In this document: positions 41,605 through 50,810 of the stretch, in pieces
How positions within the stretch are numbered: the first letter of the stretch is position 1
Layout of the letters: each line of letters begins with the position of its first letter
Source: Comamonas sp. NLF-1-9
GTDB lineage: Bacteria; Pseudomonadota; Gammaproteobacteria; Burkholderiales; Burkholderiaceae_C
Direction: 5' to 3'
Assembly: GCF_019195435.1 (NCBI RefSeq)
Contig: NZ_CP078069.1
Coordinates: forward strand, 1,736,001-1,800,000
DNA length: 64,000 bases
The notes under the pieces: model-generated
The model's database searches: none
What the model was told of the DNA's origin: nothing
What the model saw: the letters and a program-made list of their open reading frames with translations, nothing else
Position numbers and translations under genes: made by a program

Positions 41605-44217
41605 ATGACGCCCGACCCCACGCCTTCCCCCGACATCGACCCGCAGGAATCCGCCGAATGGCGCGAGGCGTTCGCCGCGCTGATCGCCACGCAAGGGCCC
41701 GAGCGCGCACGCTTCATCCTCGACGAGCTGGTGCGCAGCGCGCACGCGCGGCAGATCGGCTGGCAGCCGGATCTGAACACACCCTACGTCAACACCATCG
41801 CCGCGCAGGCGCAGCCGGTCTTCCCCGGCGACCTGGCGGTGGAAGAGCGCCTGGGCTCGCTCATGCGCTGGAACGCGCTGGCCATGGTGGTGCGCGCCAA
41901 CCAAGCCTATGGGGAACTCGGCGGGCACATCGCCAGCTACGCCAGCGCAGCCGATTTGTTCGAGGTGGGTTTCAACCACTTCTTTCATGCGCGCGAGGGC
42001 CTGGGCGCGGGCCAGCACCGCGGCGACCTGGTGTTCTTCCAGCCGCACAGCGCGCCCGGCGTGTACGCGCGCGCCTTTCTCGAAGGCTTCTTGAGCGAGG
42101 ACGACCTGCTGCACTTTCGCCAGGAGATCACCGCGCCGCAGGAGGGCGCGCGCGGCCTGTGCAGCTATCCGCACCCGTGGTCCATGCCGGACTTCTGGCA
42201 GTTTCCCACCGGCTCGATGGGCCTGGGGCCGATCAGCAGCATCTACCACGCACGCTTCATGCATTACCTGAGCGACCGCGGGCTGCTGAACTGCCACGGC
42301 AGAAAGGTCTGGGGCGTGTTCGGCGACGGCGAGATGGACGAACCCGAGAGCACCAGCGCGCTCACGCTGGCCGCGCGCGAGCGCCTGGACAACCTGGTGT
42401 GGGTGGTCAACTGCAACCTGCAGCGCCTGGACGGCCCGGTGCGCGGCAACGGGCGCATCGTCGACGAGCTGGAGCGCCTGTTCACCGGCAGCGGCTGGAA
42501 CGTCATCAAGCTGATGTGGGGCAGCGACTGGGACGGGCTGTTCGCGCGCGACGTGACCGGCACGCTGGTGCGCACCCTGGGCGAGACGGTGGACGGCCAG
42601 ATGCAGACCTTCGCCGCCAAGGACGGGCGCTACAACCGCGAGCACTTCTTCGGCCAGCACCCCGAACTGGCGGCCCTGGCCCAGGGCATGACGGACGAGC
42701 AGATTGACCGCCTCAAGCGCGGCGGCCATGACCTGGTGAAAATCCACGCCGCCTACGCGGCTGCCGCCGCGCACAAGGGCCAGCCCACCGTCATCCTGGC
42801 GCTGACCAAGAAGGGCTACGGCATGGGCGCGGCGGGCCAGGGCAAGATGACCACGCACAGCCAGAAGAAGCTGGACGAGGCGGCGCTGATCGAGTTTCGC
42901 AACCGCTTCAATCTGCCTTTGAGCGACGAGGAAGCGGTGAACCTGCGCTTTCTCAAACCCGCAGACGACAGCCCCGAGATGCGCTACCTGCGCGCGCACC
43001 GCGAAAAGCTCGGCGGCCACCTGCCCCGGCGCCAGACGGCGTGCGAGCCGCTGCCCGTGCCACCCATGGACCAGTGGGCCAGATTCGCGCTCAACGCCCA
43101 GGGCAAGGAGATGAGCACCACCATGGCCTTCGTGCGCATGCTGGGCGCGCTGCTCAAGGATGCGCAACTTGGCGCGCGCGTCGTTCCCATCGTTGCCGAC
43201 GAGGCGCGCACCTTCGGCATGGCCAATCTGTTCAAGCAAGTCGGCATCTACAGCGACGTCGGCCAGCGCTACGCGCCCGAGGACATCGGCTCCATCCTGA
43301 GCTACCGCGAGGCACGCGACGGCCAGATCCTGGAAGAAGGCATCAGCGAAGCCGGGGCGCTGGCGAGCTGGACGGCGGCGGCCACCAGCTACAGCGTGCA
43401 TGGCCTGGCGATGCTGCCCTTCTACATCTACTACTCGATGTTCGGCTTTCAGCGCGTGGGCGACCTGATCTGGGCCGCCGCCGACCAGCGCGCGCGCGGC
43501 TTTTTGCTCGGCGCCACCAGCGGGCGCACCACGCTCGCGGGCGAGGGCTTGCAGCACCAGGACGGCAGCAGCCACCTGGTGGCCAGCACGGTGCCCAACT
43601 GCAAGGCCTACGACCCGGCGTTTGCCGGCGAGCTGGCCGTCATCGTGCACCACGGCATGCAGGAGATGCTGGCCGAGCAGCGCGACGTCTTCTACTACCT
43701 CACGCTGATGAACGAGAACTACGCCCAGCCCGACCTGCCCGACGAGGCACACGCGGGCGTGGTGCGTGGATGCTATGTATTCAAGAGCTGCTCGCGCTTG
43801 CCCGATGGGCGCGATAGCCCGATTTCATTCAAAAACCAGGCAACGCTCATGGCCTCGGGGGCGATCTTGCCCGAGGCGCTCAAGGCGGCCGAGCTGCTGG
43901 CGGGCGAGGGGATAGGCGCCAGCGTGGTCAGCGTCACGAGCTGGAGCGAGCTTGCGCGCGACGGCCGCGCGTGTCTGGAGAGCGGCGCCACGCCCTGGCT
44001 TGCGCAGGTGCTGGCGCAAACCCAAGGCCCGATCATCGCCGCCAGCGACTACGTGAGCAGCGTGCCCGAGAGCGTGCGCGCCCACGTCCCCGCCGGGCGC
44101 GGCTATCGCACGCTGGGCACCGACGGCTTCGGGCGCAGCGACACGCGCGCGGCGCTGCGCGCGCATTTCGGCGTCGATGCGGCCCACATGGCCGACGCGG
44201 TGCGTCAGATGCTCTGA
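41605..44217 (+). CDS. mdeB: AceE-like 2-oxoacid dehydrogenase E1, probable 2-oxobutyrate-specific MdeB
   Basis: An 870-residue homodimeric-type thiamine-diphosphate E1. GDGEMDEPES followed by NLVWVVNCNLQRLDGPVRGNG is the ThDP-binding block, and the transketolase-like and C-terminal domains are complete (SDYVSSVPESVRAHVP, YRTLGTDGFGRSDTR). No aceF or lpd is adjacent. In P. putida mdeB, next to mdeA, encodes an E1 homologue acting on 2-oxobutyrate; this gene has the same context. Residues ~722-744 (CYVFKSCSRLPDGRDSPISF) are encoded by a dispersed repeat and make the protein longer here than E. coli AceE. It must borrow E2/E3 from elsewhere. Confidence 0.87.
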   Translation: MTPDPTPSPDIDPQESAEWREAFAALIATQGPERARFILDELVRSAHARQIGWQPDLNTPYVNTIAAQAQPVFPGDLAVEERLGSLMRWNALAMVVRANQAYGELGGHIASYASAADLFEVGFNHFFHAREGLGAGQHRGDLVFFQPHSAPGVYARAFLEGFLSEDDLLHFRQEITAPQEGARGLCSYPHPWSMPDFWQFPTGSMGLGPISSIYHARFMHYLSDRGLLNCHGRKVWGVFGDGEMDEPESTSALTLAARERLDNLVWVVNCNLQRLDGPVRGNGRIVDELERLFTGSGWNVIKLMWGSDWDGLFARDVTGTLVRTLGETVDGQMQTFAAKDGRYNREHFFGQHPELAALAQGMTDEQIDRLKRGGHDLVKIHAAYAAAAAHKGQPTVILALTKKGYGMGAAGQGKMTTHSQKKLDEAALIEFRNRFNLPLSDEEAVNLRFLKPADDSPEMRYLRAHREKLGGHLPRRQTACEPLPVPPMDQWARFALNAQGKEMSTTMAFVRMLGALLKDAQLGARVVPIVADEARTFGMANLFKQVGIYSDVGQRYAPEDIGSILSYREARDGQILEEGISEAGALASWTAAATSYSVHGLAMLPFYIYYSMFGFQRVGDLIWAAADQRARGFLLGATSGRTTLAGEGLQHQDGSSHLVASTVPNCKAYDPAFAGELAVIVHHGMQEMLAEQRDVFYYLTLMNENYAQPDLPDEAHAGVVRGCYVFKSCSRLPDGRDSPISFKNQATLMASGAILPEALKAAELLAGEGIGASVVSVTSWSELARDGRACLESGATPWLAQVLAQTQGPIIAASDYVSSVPESVRAHVPAGRGYRTLGTDGFGRSDTRAALRAHFGVDAAHMADAVRQML
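43768..43832 (+). repeat. dispersed ~60-bp hairpin repeat, copy C, in frame within mdeB
   Basis: TGCTATGTATTCAAGAGCTG is followed by the hairpin GCGCTTGCCCGATGGGCGCG and the tail ATAGCCCGATTTCATTC. The reading frame is open throughout, adding roughly 7-10 residues relative to E. coli AceE between GCYVF and LMASGAIL. Confidence 0.65.
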
Positions 44218-44262
44218 AATTGCTAGCTTCTGGCGCAGTGCCACAAAGGGCTTCCTCACCTT
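44217..44262 (+). repeat. possible degenerate copy of the hairpin repeat after mdeB
   Basis: AAATTGCTAGCTTCTGGCGC at the mdeB stop resembles the left half of the repeat family, but the right half is not recognisable. Confidence 0.3.
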
Positions 44263-44312
44263 TTTGCATGCATTCGCAACACGGGCAGCAAGCTGGGCAA
44301 CAGCGCCGCGCC

Positions 44313-44330
44313 TTGTCACGCCACTGTCAC
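44313..44330 (+). promoter_or_regulatory. Pho box of the pst-pho operon
   Basis: TTGTCAC and CTGTCAC are direct repeats with 11-bp periodicity (TTGTCACGCCACTGTCAC), the layout bound by a PhoB dimer. A CATCAT hexamer at 44341-44346, about 10 bp downstream, could be the -10, and pstS starts at 44387. The operon encodes PhoB itself, so positive autoregulation is expected. Confidence 0.8.
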
Positions 44331-44386
44331 ATGGCGCCTGCATCATCGGCCGCGTCAACCACAACGCCTGATGAAGGCCCAAGCTG

Positions 44387-45427
44387 ATGAACGCATCGAT
44401 CAAGCACCTCTTCCTGAGCGCCCTGCTGTGCGCGGCGGCCACCACCTCGGCCCTCGCGCAGCAGGAAGCCACCGGCGCCGGGGCGAGCTTTCCCGCGCCG
44501 CTCTACGCCAAGTGGGCGGCCGACTACCACAAGCAAACCGGCGTCAAGATCAACTACCAGTCGGTCGGCTCGGGCGCCGGGCTGCGCCAGATCGAGGCCA
44601 AGACGGTGGACTTCGGCGCCTCGGACGCGCCGCTCACCGACGAGGACTTGAACAAGAAGGGCTTGCTGCAATTTCCCACCGTGATCGGCGGCGTGGTGCC
44701 GGTGGTCAACCTCAAGGGCGTCGCGCCCGGGGCGCTGCGCTTGACCGGCCAGGTGCTCGGCGACATCTACCTGGGCAAGATCACGCGCTGGGACGATGCT
44801 GCCGTCAAGGCGCTCAACCCCGGCCTCGCCTTGCCCGACGACGCGATCACCGTGGTGCGCCGCGCCGACGGCTCGGGCACCAGCTTCATCTTCACCAACT
44901 ACCTCTCCAAGGTGAACGCCGACTGGAAGGCCAAGGTCGGCGAGGGCACGGCGGTGAACTGGCCCACGGGCGCGGGCGGCAAGGGCAACGAGGGCGTCGC
45001 GGCCTTCGTGGCGCGCCTGCCCAACGCCATCGGTTACGTGGAATATGCCTACGTCAAGCAGAACAAGATGACCTGGGTGAGCATGCAAAATGCCTCCGGC
45101 GCCTGGGTGGCGCCGAAAGACGAGGCCTTCAAGGCGGCTGCGGCAGCAGCCGACTGGAGCCGCAGCTTTCACCAGATCCTGACCGACCAGCCGGGCCCGG
45201 GCGCATGGCCGCTCACCGGTGCCACCTTCATCCTGATGCACAAGACGCAGGACAAACCGGCGCAGGCCGCCACCGTGCTGCAATTCTTCGACTGGGCCTA
45301 CCGCCAGGGCGACCCCTCGGCCGCGGCGCTGGACTACGTGCCCATGCCTGATTCCGTCAAGCGCGTGATCGCACGGTCCTGGGGCCAGATCGTCGACGCC
45401 GCGGGCAAGGCGATCGCGCTTCCGTGA
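44387..45427 (+). CDS. pstS: phosphate ABC transporter substrate-binding protein PstS
   Basis: A 346-residue periplasmic phosphate-binding protein. A Sec signal ends near [44 protein letters not shown] and [16 protein letters not shown] are the phosphate-binding segments (Thr/Ser, Arg, Asp). It lies first in pstSCAB-phoU-phoB-phoR, preceded by a Pho box. Its TGA overlaps the pstC start. Confidence 0.97.
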   Translation: MNASIKHLFLSALLCAAATTSALAQQEATGAGASFPAPLYAKWAADYHKQTGVKINYQSVGSGAGLRQIEAKTVDFGASDAPLTDEDLNKKGLLQFPTVIGGVVPVVNLKGVAPGALRLTGQVLGDIYLGKITRWDDAAVKALNPGLALPDDAITVVRRADGSGTSFIFTNYLSKVNADWKAKVGEGTAVNWPTGAGGKGNEGVAAFVARLPNAIGYVEYAYVKQNKMTWVSMQNASGAWVAPKDEAFKAAAAAADWSRSFHQILTDQPGPGAWPLTGATFILMHKTQDKPAQAATVLQFFDWAYRQGDPSAAALDYVPMPDSVKRVIARSWGQIVDAAGKAIALP

Positions 45428-46377
45428 TGCAGCGACTGCCGCGCTTGCAGGCTCTGGCCGATCGCAGCTTCGCCGCCGCCGCACGCGCGGCGGCGCTGCT
45501 CACGCTGGCGCTGCTGCTGGGCATCCTGGCCTCGCTCGTGATCGGGGCCTGGCCGGCGATCGAGCGCTACGGCCTGTCCTTTCTGGTGCGCAGCCAGTGG
45601 GACCCGGTGGCCGGCGAGTTCGGCGGCCTGGCGATGATCCAGGGCACGCTGGCCACGTCGGCCATCGCGCTGGTGATTGCGGTGCCGGTGAGCTTCGGCA
45701 TTGCGCTCTTTCTCACCGAGCTCGCTCCCGCCTGGCTCAAGCGGCCGCTGGGCACGGCCATCGAGCTCCTGGCCGCCGTGCCCTCCATCGTCTACGGCAT
45801 GTGGGGCCTGATGGTCTTCGGCCCGCTGCTGGCCGCCTGGGTGCAGCAGCCGCTGCAAGCGCTGTTCAAGAACCTGCCCGTGCTGGGCGCGCTGGTGGCC
45901 GGGCCGCCCGTGGGCATAGGCATTCTGTCGGCCGGCATCATCCTGGCGATCATGATCATCCCCTTCATCGCCTCCGTGATGCGCGACGTGTTCGAGCTCA
46001 CGCCCACCCTGCTCAAGGAATCGGCCTACGGCCTGGGCGCCACCACCTGGGAGGTGGTCTGGCGCGTGGTGCTGCCCTACACCCGCGTGGGCGTGCTCGG
46101 CGGCGTGATGCTGGGCCTGGGCCGTGCGCTGGGCGAGACCATGGCGGTTACCTTCGTGATCGGCAACATGAACCAGGTCCAGTCCTTCTCGCTGTTCGAG
46201 GCGGCCAACTCCATCACATCGGCGCTGGCCAACGAATTCGCCGAGGCCGGCGAAGGCCTGCACCAGGCCTCGCTGATCTACCTCGGCCTGGTGCTTTTCT
46301 TCATCACCTTCGTCGTGCTGGCGTTCTCAAGGCTGCTGCTCACGCGCCTGCAAAAAGGCGAAGGAGCCCGCGCATGA
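45427..46377 (+). CDS. pstC: phosphate ABC transporter permease PstC
   Basis: A 316-residue inner-membrane permease with about six membrane segments and the BPD EAA loop ([28 protein letters not shown]). [13 protein letters not shown].. and [16 protein letters not shown] are PstC-like. ATG at 45427 (TGATG overlap with pstS) is chosen; a GTG one codon earlier is equally possible. Confidence 0.95.
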   Translation: MQRLPRLQALADRSFAAAARAAALLTLALLLGILASLVIGAWPAIERYGLSFLVRSQWDPVAGEFGGLAMIQGTLATSAIALVIAVPVSFGIALFLTELAPAWLKRPLGTAIELLAAVPSIVYGMWGLMVFGPLLAAWVQQPLQALFKNLPVLGALVAGPPVGIGILSAGIILAIMIIPFIASVMRDVFELTPTLLKESAYGLGATTWEVVWRVVLPYTRVGVLGGVMLGLGRALGETMAVTFVIGNMNQVQSFSLFEAANSITSALANEFAEAGEGLHQASLIYLGLVLFFITFVVLAFSRLLLTRLQKGEGARA

Positions 46378-47246
46378 CGAGCCCTGTGAATGCCACCCCG
46401 CTGGCGCGCACACGCCAGGCCAGCTACGCGCGCCGGCGCCGCGTCAACCGCATTGCCCTTGGGCTGTCGCTCGCGGCCATGGCCTTTGGTCTGTTCTGGC
46501 TCGCCTGGTTGCTGTGGGAAACGCTGCGCCTGGGTCTGGGCGGCCTTTCACTTCCGCTATTCACGCAGATGACGCCGCCGCCGAATGAAGCCGGCGGGCT
46601 GGCCAATGCCATCGCGGGCTCGGCGCTGATGGTAGGCCTGGCCACGGCCATCGGCGCGCCGGTGGGCGTGATGGCAGGGGTCTATCTGGCCGAATACGGC
46701 GGCAAGGGCTGGCTGGCGCGCACGGTGCGCTTCGTCAACGACATCCTGCTGTCTGCGCCCTCCATCGTGATCGGCCTGTTCGTCTATGCGGTGGTGGTCG
46801 CGCGCTTCAAGAGCTTCTCGGGCTGGGCCGGGGTGATGGCGCTGGCGCTGATCGTGATTCCCGTGGTCATCCGCACGACGGAAAACATGCTCGCCCTGGT
46901 GCCCGCCGCGCTGCGCGAAGCGGCCTACGCCCTGGGCGCGCCGAAGTGGCAGGTGATTGGCCGCATCACGCTGCGCGCGGCCGCCAGCGGCGTGGTCACC
47001 GGCGTGCTGCTGGCGCTGGCGCGCATCGCGGGCGAGACCGCGCCGCTGCTGTTCACCTCGCTGAACAACCAGTTCTGGAGCACCGACTTGTCGCGCCCCA
47101 CGGCGAGCCTGACGGTGACGATCTTCAAGTTCGCGATGAGCCCTTACGAAAACTGGCAACAGCTCGCCTGGGCGGCGGTGCTCCTGATCACCCTGGCCGT
47201 GCTGGCGCTCAACATCCTCGCCCGCGTGCTGACACGCAAGAAATGA
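46374..47246 (+). CDS. pstA: phosphate ABC transporter permease PstA
   Basis: A 290-residue permease pairing with Pst[37 protein letters not shown] and the EAA loop [25 protein letters not shown] are diagnostic, followed by [20 protein letters not shown]. Six hydrophobic segments. The ATG overlaps the pstC stop by four bases. Confidence 0.96.
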   Translation: MTSPVNATPLARTRQASYARRRRVNRIALGLSLAAMAFGLFWLAWLLWETLRLGLGGLSLPLFTQMTPPPNEAGGLANAIAGSALMVGLATAIGAPVGVMAGVYLAEYGGKGWLARTVRFVNDILLSAPSIVIGLFVYAVVVARFKSFSGWAGVMALALIVIPVVIRTTENMLALVPAALREAAYALGAPKWQVIGRITLRAAASGVVTGVLLALARIAGETAPLLFTSLNNQFWSTDLSRPTASLTVTIFKFAMSPYENWQQLAWAAVLLITLAVLALNILARVLTRKK

Positions 47247-48043
47247 TTTCCATGCCCGACCTCTCCGCCTCGCCCGCGAAGCCGCCCCACAACGTCAAGC
47301 TGGCGGTGCGCAAGCTGCGCTTTCACTACGGCCAATTCGAGGCCCTCAAGGGCATCCACCTGGACGTACCGGAAAAGCAGGTCACCGCCTTCATCGGTCC
47401 CTCGGGCTGCGGCAAATCCACGCTCTTGCGCACCTTCAACCGCATGTTCGAGCTCTACCCCGAGCAGCGCGCCAGCGGCCAGGTGCTGCTCGACGGCGAA
47501 GACCTGCTCACCAGCCGGCAAGACGTGGCGCTGCTGCGCGCCCGGATCGGCATGGTGTTCCAGAAGCCGACACCGTTTCCCATGTCGATCCACGACAACA
47601 TCGCCTTCGGCGTGCGGCTGTTCGAGCGGCTGAACGCCGCCGACATGGACGAGCGCGTGGAGTGGGCGCTGCGCAAGGCGGCCCTGTGGGACGAGGTCAA
47701 GGACAAGCTCGGCCAGAGCGGCGCGGGTCTGTCGGGCGGGCAGCAGCAACGCCTGTGCATCGCGCGCGCCATCGCAGCGCAACCCGAGGTGCTGCTGCTC
47801 GACGAGCCCTGCTCGGCGCTCGACCCGATATCGACGGCCAAGATCGAGGAGCTGATCGCCGAGCTCAAGAACGACTACACCGTGGTCATCGTCACGCACA
47901 ACATGCAGCAGGCCGCGCGCGTGAGCGACTACACCGCCTACATGTACCTGGGCGAGCTGGTGGAATTCGGCGCCACCGAGCAGATGTTCTTCAAGCCCGA
48001 ACGCAAGGAAACCGAGGACTACATCACCGGGAGATTCGGATGA
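47243..48043 (+). CDS. pstB: phosphate ABC transporter ATP-binding protein PstB
   Basis: A 266-residue ATPase powering phosphate import. Walker [10 protein letters not shown], the PstB-specific [12 protein letters not shown] and [19 protein letters not shown], signature [14 protein letters not shown] and Walker [12 protein letters not shown] are complete. The ATG at 47243 overlaps the pstA stop; the ATG at 47252 is an alternative. Confidence 0.97.
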   Translation: MISMPDLSASPAKPPHNVKLAVRKLRFHYGQFEALKGIHLDVPEKQVTAFIGPSGCGKSTLLRTFNRMFELYPEQRASGQVLLDGEDLLTSRQDVALLRARIGMVFQKPTPFPMSIHDNIAFGVRLFERLNAADMDERVEWALRKAALWDEVKDKLGQSGAGLSGGQQQRLCIARAIAAQPEVLLLDEPCSALDPISTAKIEELIAELKNDYTVVIVTHNMQQAARVSDYTAYMYLGELVEFGATEQMFFKPERKETEDYITGRFG

Positions 48044-48741
48044 CCGACAAACACCTTTCCACCCAATTCGACAGCGAACTCAACCAGGTCTCGGCCCGCG
48101 TGATGGAGCTCGGCGGCCTGGTGGAGGAGCAGATCCGCCAGGCCATCGTCGCGCTGTCGCAGTTCAGCCTGGAAGCGGCCGGGCAGGTGCAGGCGATCGA
48201 GCAACGCGTCAACGCGATGGAAGTGCAGATCGACCACGAGCTGATCACCATCATCGCGCGGCGCCAGCCCACGGCGCGCGACCTGCGCCTGTTGATGGCG
48301 TTTTCCAAGGCCATCGCCAACCTCGAGCGCATGGGCGACGAGGCCGAGCGCATGGCGCGCATGGTGCGCTCCATCATCGAAGCCGGTTCGGCGCGCGCGC
48401 TGCCCACCAGCGACCTGCGCGTGGCCGCCGATCTGGCCTCGGGGCTGCTGCGCAAGGCGCTGGACGCCTTCGCGCGGCTGGACACGCAGGCGGCGCTGGC
48501 GATCCTGAAGGAGGACGACCTGATCGACCGCGAGTTCGATGGTTTCGTGCGCAAGCTCATCACCTACATGATGGAAGACCCGCGCACGATCTCGGCCAGC
48601 CTGGACCTGCTCTTTCTCGCCAAGGCGATCGAGCGCATCGGCGACCACTCCAAGAACATTGCCGAGCTGATCATCTACCTGGTGCAGGGCAAGGACGTGC
48701 GCCACACCACCTTGCAAGACATCGAGTCGGTGCTGCAATGA
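48040..48741 (+). CDS. phoU: phosphate transport regulator PhoU
   Basis: A 233-residue protein of two three-helix PhoU repeats. [28 protein letters not shown] and the matching [26 protein letters not shown] carry the conserved Asp/Glu metal-site patterns. It links the PstSCAB transporter to PhoR and keeps the Pho response off when phosphate is plentiful. ATGA overlaps join it to pstB and phoB. Confidence 0.96.
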   Translation: MTDKHLSTQFDSELNQVSARVMELGGLVEEQIRQAIVALSQFSLEAAGQVQAIEQRVNAMEVQIDHELITIIARRQPTARDLRLLMAFSKAIANLERMGDEAERMARMVRSIIEAGSARALPTSDLRVAADLASGLLRKALDAFARLDTQAALAILKEDDLIDREFDGFVRKLITYMMEDPRTISASLDLLFLAKAIERIGDHSKNIAELIIYLVQGKDVRHTTLQDIESVLQ

Positions 48742-49424
48742 AGCCCGCCACGCGCGTCCTGGTGGTCGAAGATGAGCCGGCCATCGCCGAGCTCATCGCC
48801 GTGCATCTGCGCCACCACGGCTTCGCGCCCGTGATCGCCGCCGACGGGCTGGCGGCGCGCCGCGCGGTGGACGCGGCCCTGCCCGACGTGATCGTGCTCG
48901 ACTGGATGCTGCCGGCCGAAGACGGCGCGCAGCTCACGCGCCGCTGGCGCCAGGACGCGCGCACCCGGCTCGTGCCCATCCTGATGCTGACCGCGCGCGG
49001 CGACGAGGCCGACCGCATCGCCGGGCTGGAAGCAGGCGCCGACGACTACATCGTCAAGCCCTTCTCCCCCGGCGAGCTGCTGGCGCGCATCCGCGCGGTG
49101 CTGCGCCGGCGCGCGCCCGGGCACGCGGGCGAGCCCCTCGTCGTCGGCGCCTTGCATCTGGACGCCAGCACGCACCAGGCAAGCCTGTCGGGCGCGCCGC
49201 TCAAGCTTGGCCCGACCGAATTTCGGCTGCTGCAGTACCTGATGGGTCGTCCCGAGCGCGTGCACAGCCGCGCGCAGTTGCTCGACGGCGTATGGGGCGA
49301 CCACGTGTTCATCGAAGAGCGCACGGTGGACGTGCACGTCAAGCGCCTGCGCGAGGCCCTGGGCGAGGCGGCCGGCATGCTGCAAACCGTGCGCGGCAGC
49401 GGCTACCGGCTGACGACAGCATGA
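48738..49424 (+). CDS. phoB: phosphate response regulator PhoB
   Basis: A 228-residue OmpR-type response regulator. The receiver domain has VVEDEPAI and the phosphorylation site Asp55 in VLDWMLP; IVKPFSPGEL is the Lys region. The C-terminal winged helix (LGPTEFRLLQYLMGRPERVHSRAQLLDGVWG.. TVDVHVKRLREAL) binds Pho boxes. It is encoded in the same operon as its target pst genes and its kinase. Confidence 0.96.
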   Translation: MKPATRVLVVEDEPAIAELIAVHLRHHGFAPVIAADGLAARRAVDAALPDVIVLDWMLPAEDGAQLTRRWRQDARTRLVPILMLTARGDEADRIAGLEAGADDYIVKPFSPGELLARIRAVLRRRAPGHAGEPLVVGALHLDASTHQASLSGAPLKLGPTEFRLLQYLMGRPERVHSRAQLLDGVWGDHVFIEERTVDVHVKRLREALGEAAGMLQTVRGSGYRLTTA

Positions 49425-50767
49425 CCGGGCGCTTTCTGCCTTTCCCCGCACTGCTGGCGCTGGGCGCGCTGCTCGGCGCCTGGCTCGGCGGCCCGTGGGC
49501 AGCGCTCATCGCCGTCATGGCGCTGGCCTGTGCCTGGTTTGCGCGCGACGCCTGGCGCGCCGCCCGGGCGCTGGCGTGGCTGCGCCGGGGCGAAGGCGCG
49601 CCCGGCATGCAGCCCGGCGGCGCATGGGGCGAAGCGCTCGATCGCGTGCGCCGCCTGCTGCGCGAGAAAGCGCGCGAGCACGCCGCCAGCGAGCAGCGCC
49701 TCCAAACCTTCCTCGCCGCGCTGCAAGCCTCGCCCAACGGCGTGCTGCTGCTCGACGCCGGCGGGCACATAGAGTGGTGCAACCAGATGGCGGCGCAGCA
49801 CTTCGGCCTCGACGCGCAGCGTGACCGGATGCAGTCGATCGCGAACCTGCTGCGCGAGCCGGCCTTCGGCGCCTACCTTGCCGCCGGCGATTTCACGCAT
49901 GACGTGCTCCTGGACGGGCGCCAGAGCACGCCCGCGCACCCGGTGCGCCTGTCGGTGCGCCTGCACCCCTACGGCGACGGCCAGCGGCTGATGCTCTCGC
50001 GCGACATCACCGCACTGGAGCAGGCCGAGGCCATGCGCCGGGACTTCGTCGCCAACGTCTCGCACGAAATCCGCACCCCGCTCACGGTGCTCGCCGGCTT
50101 CGTCGAAACCCTGCAAACCCTGCCGCTGCAAGCGGCCGAACGCGATCGATACCTGACCTTGATGGGGCAACAGGCCAGCCGCATGCGCGACCTGGTGCAA
50201 GACCTGCTCACGCTCTCGCGCCTGGAGGCGGACACGCCGCCCCCGCCGGACCACTGGACACCCGTGGGGGAGCTGCTGGCGCGCTGCGAGCAGGAAGCGC
50301 GCGCCTTGTCGCGCCAACTGCTGCCCGCAGACCAGGCACCGCACCGCTGGCGCTTTCCCGCGCCGGAACAACTGGCCGGCGCCGGCGCCATCGCGGGTGC
50401 GCCCAGCGAGCTGCACAGCGCCCTGTCCAATCTCCTGGCCAATGCGGTGCGCCACACGCCGGCGGGCGGCTGTATCGCGATGCGCTGGGAAAGACAGGAC
50501 GACGGCAGTGCACGCTTGACGGTAAGCGACGACGGCCCGGGCATCGCGCCCGAGCACCTGCAGCGCCTGACCGAGCGCTTCTACCGCGTCGATCGCGAAC
50601 GCTCGCGCAGCCAAGGCGGCACGGGCCTGGGCCTGGCCATCGTCAAGCACGTGGCGCAGCGCCATGGCGCGCGCCTGGAAATCAGCAGCGTGCCCGGCCG
50701 CGGTTCGGAATTCGCGCTGGTGTTTCCCTCGGTTCGCCTGTCCCCCGGAGCGGGCGCGGGATCGTGA
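49421..50767 (+). CDS. phoR: phosphate regulon sensor kinase PhoR
   Basis: A 448-residue membrane histidine kinase. Two N-terminal membrane segments (within residues 5-45) are separated by almost no periplasmic loop, as in E. coli PhoR. A PAS domain follows (~90-190), then the H-box ANVSHEIRTPLTVLAGF, N-box SALSNLLANAVRHTP, and G-boxes SDDGPGIAPE and GGTGLGLAIVKH. It senses Pst state through PhoU. The ATG overlaps the phoB stop. It ends the pst-pho operon. Confidence 0.95.
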   Translation: MTGRFLPFPALLALGALLGAWLGGPWAALIAVMALACAWFARDAWRAARALAWLRRGEGAPGMQPGGAWGEALDRVRRLLREKAREHAASEQRLQTFLAALQASPNGVLLLDAGGHIEWCNQMAAQHFGLDAQRDRMQSIANLLREPAFGAYLAAGDFTHDVLLDGRQSTPAHPVRLSVRLHPYGDGQRLMLSRDITALEQAEAMRRDFVANVSHEIRTPLTVLAGFVETLQTLPLQAAERDRYLTLMGQQASRMRDLVQDLLTLSRLEADTPPPPDHWTPVGELLARCEQEARALSRQLLPADQAPHRWRFPAPEQLAGAGAIAGAPSELHSALSNLLANAVRHTPAGGCIAMRWERQDDGSARLTVSDDGPGIAPEHLQRLTERFYRVDRERSRSQGGTGLGLAIVKHVAQRHGARLEISSVPGRGSEFALVFPSVRLSPGAGAGS

Positions 50768-50796
50768 CCGGCCCCGGGGCACGGGGCCACGTCTGA

Positions 50797-50802
50797 GACA
50801 AT
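50797..50802 (+). promoter_or_regulatory. -10 element of the site-2 protease gene
   Basis: GACAAT ends 8 nt before the GTG start at 50811, giving a near-leaderless transcript. Confidence 0.4.
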
Positions 50803-50810
50803 CGCGCCCC

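Noticed and set aside
41605-44217. Calling this gene the main pyruvate dehydrogenase E1 (aceE)
   Set aside because: No aceF or lpd nearby and the context is methionine gamma-lyase with an Lrp regulator, so a 2-oxobutyrate-specific MdeB is more likely, though pyruvate activity is not excluded.
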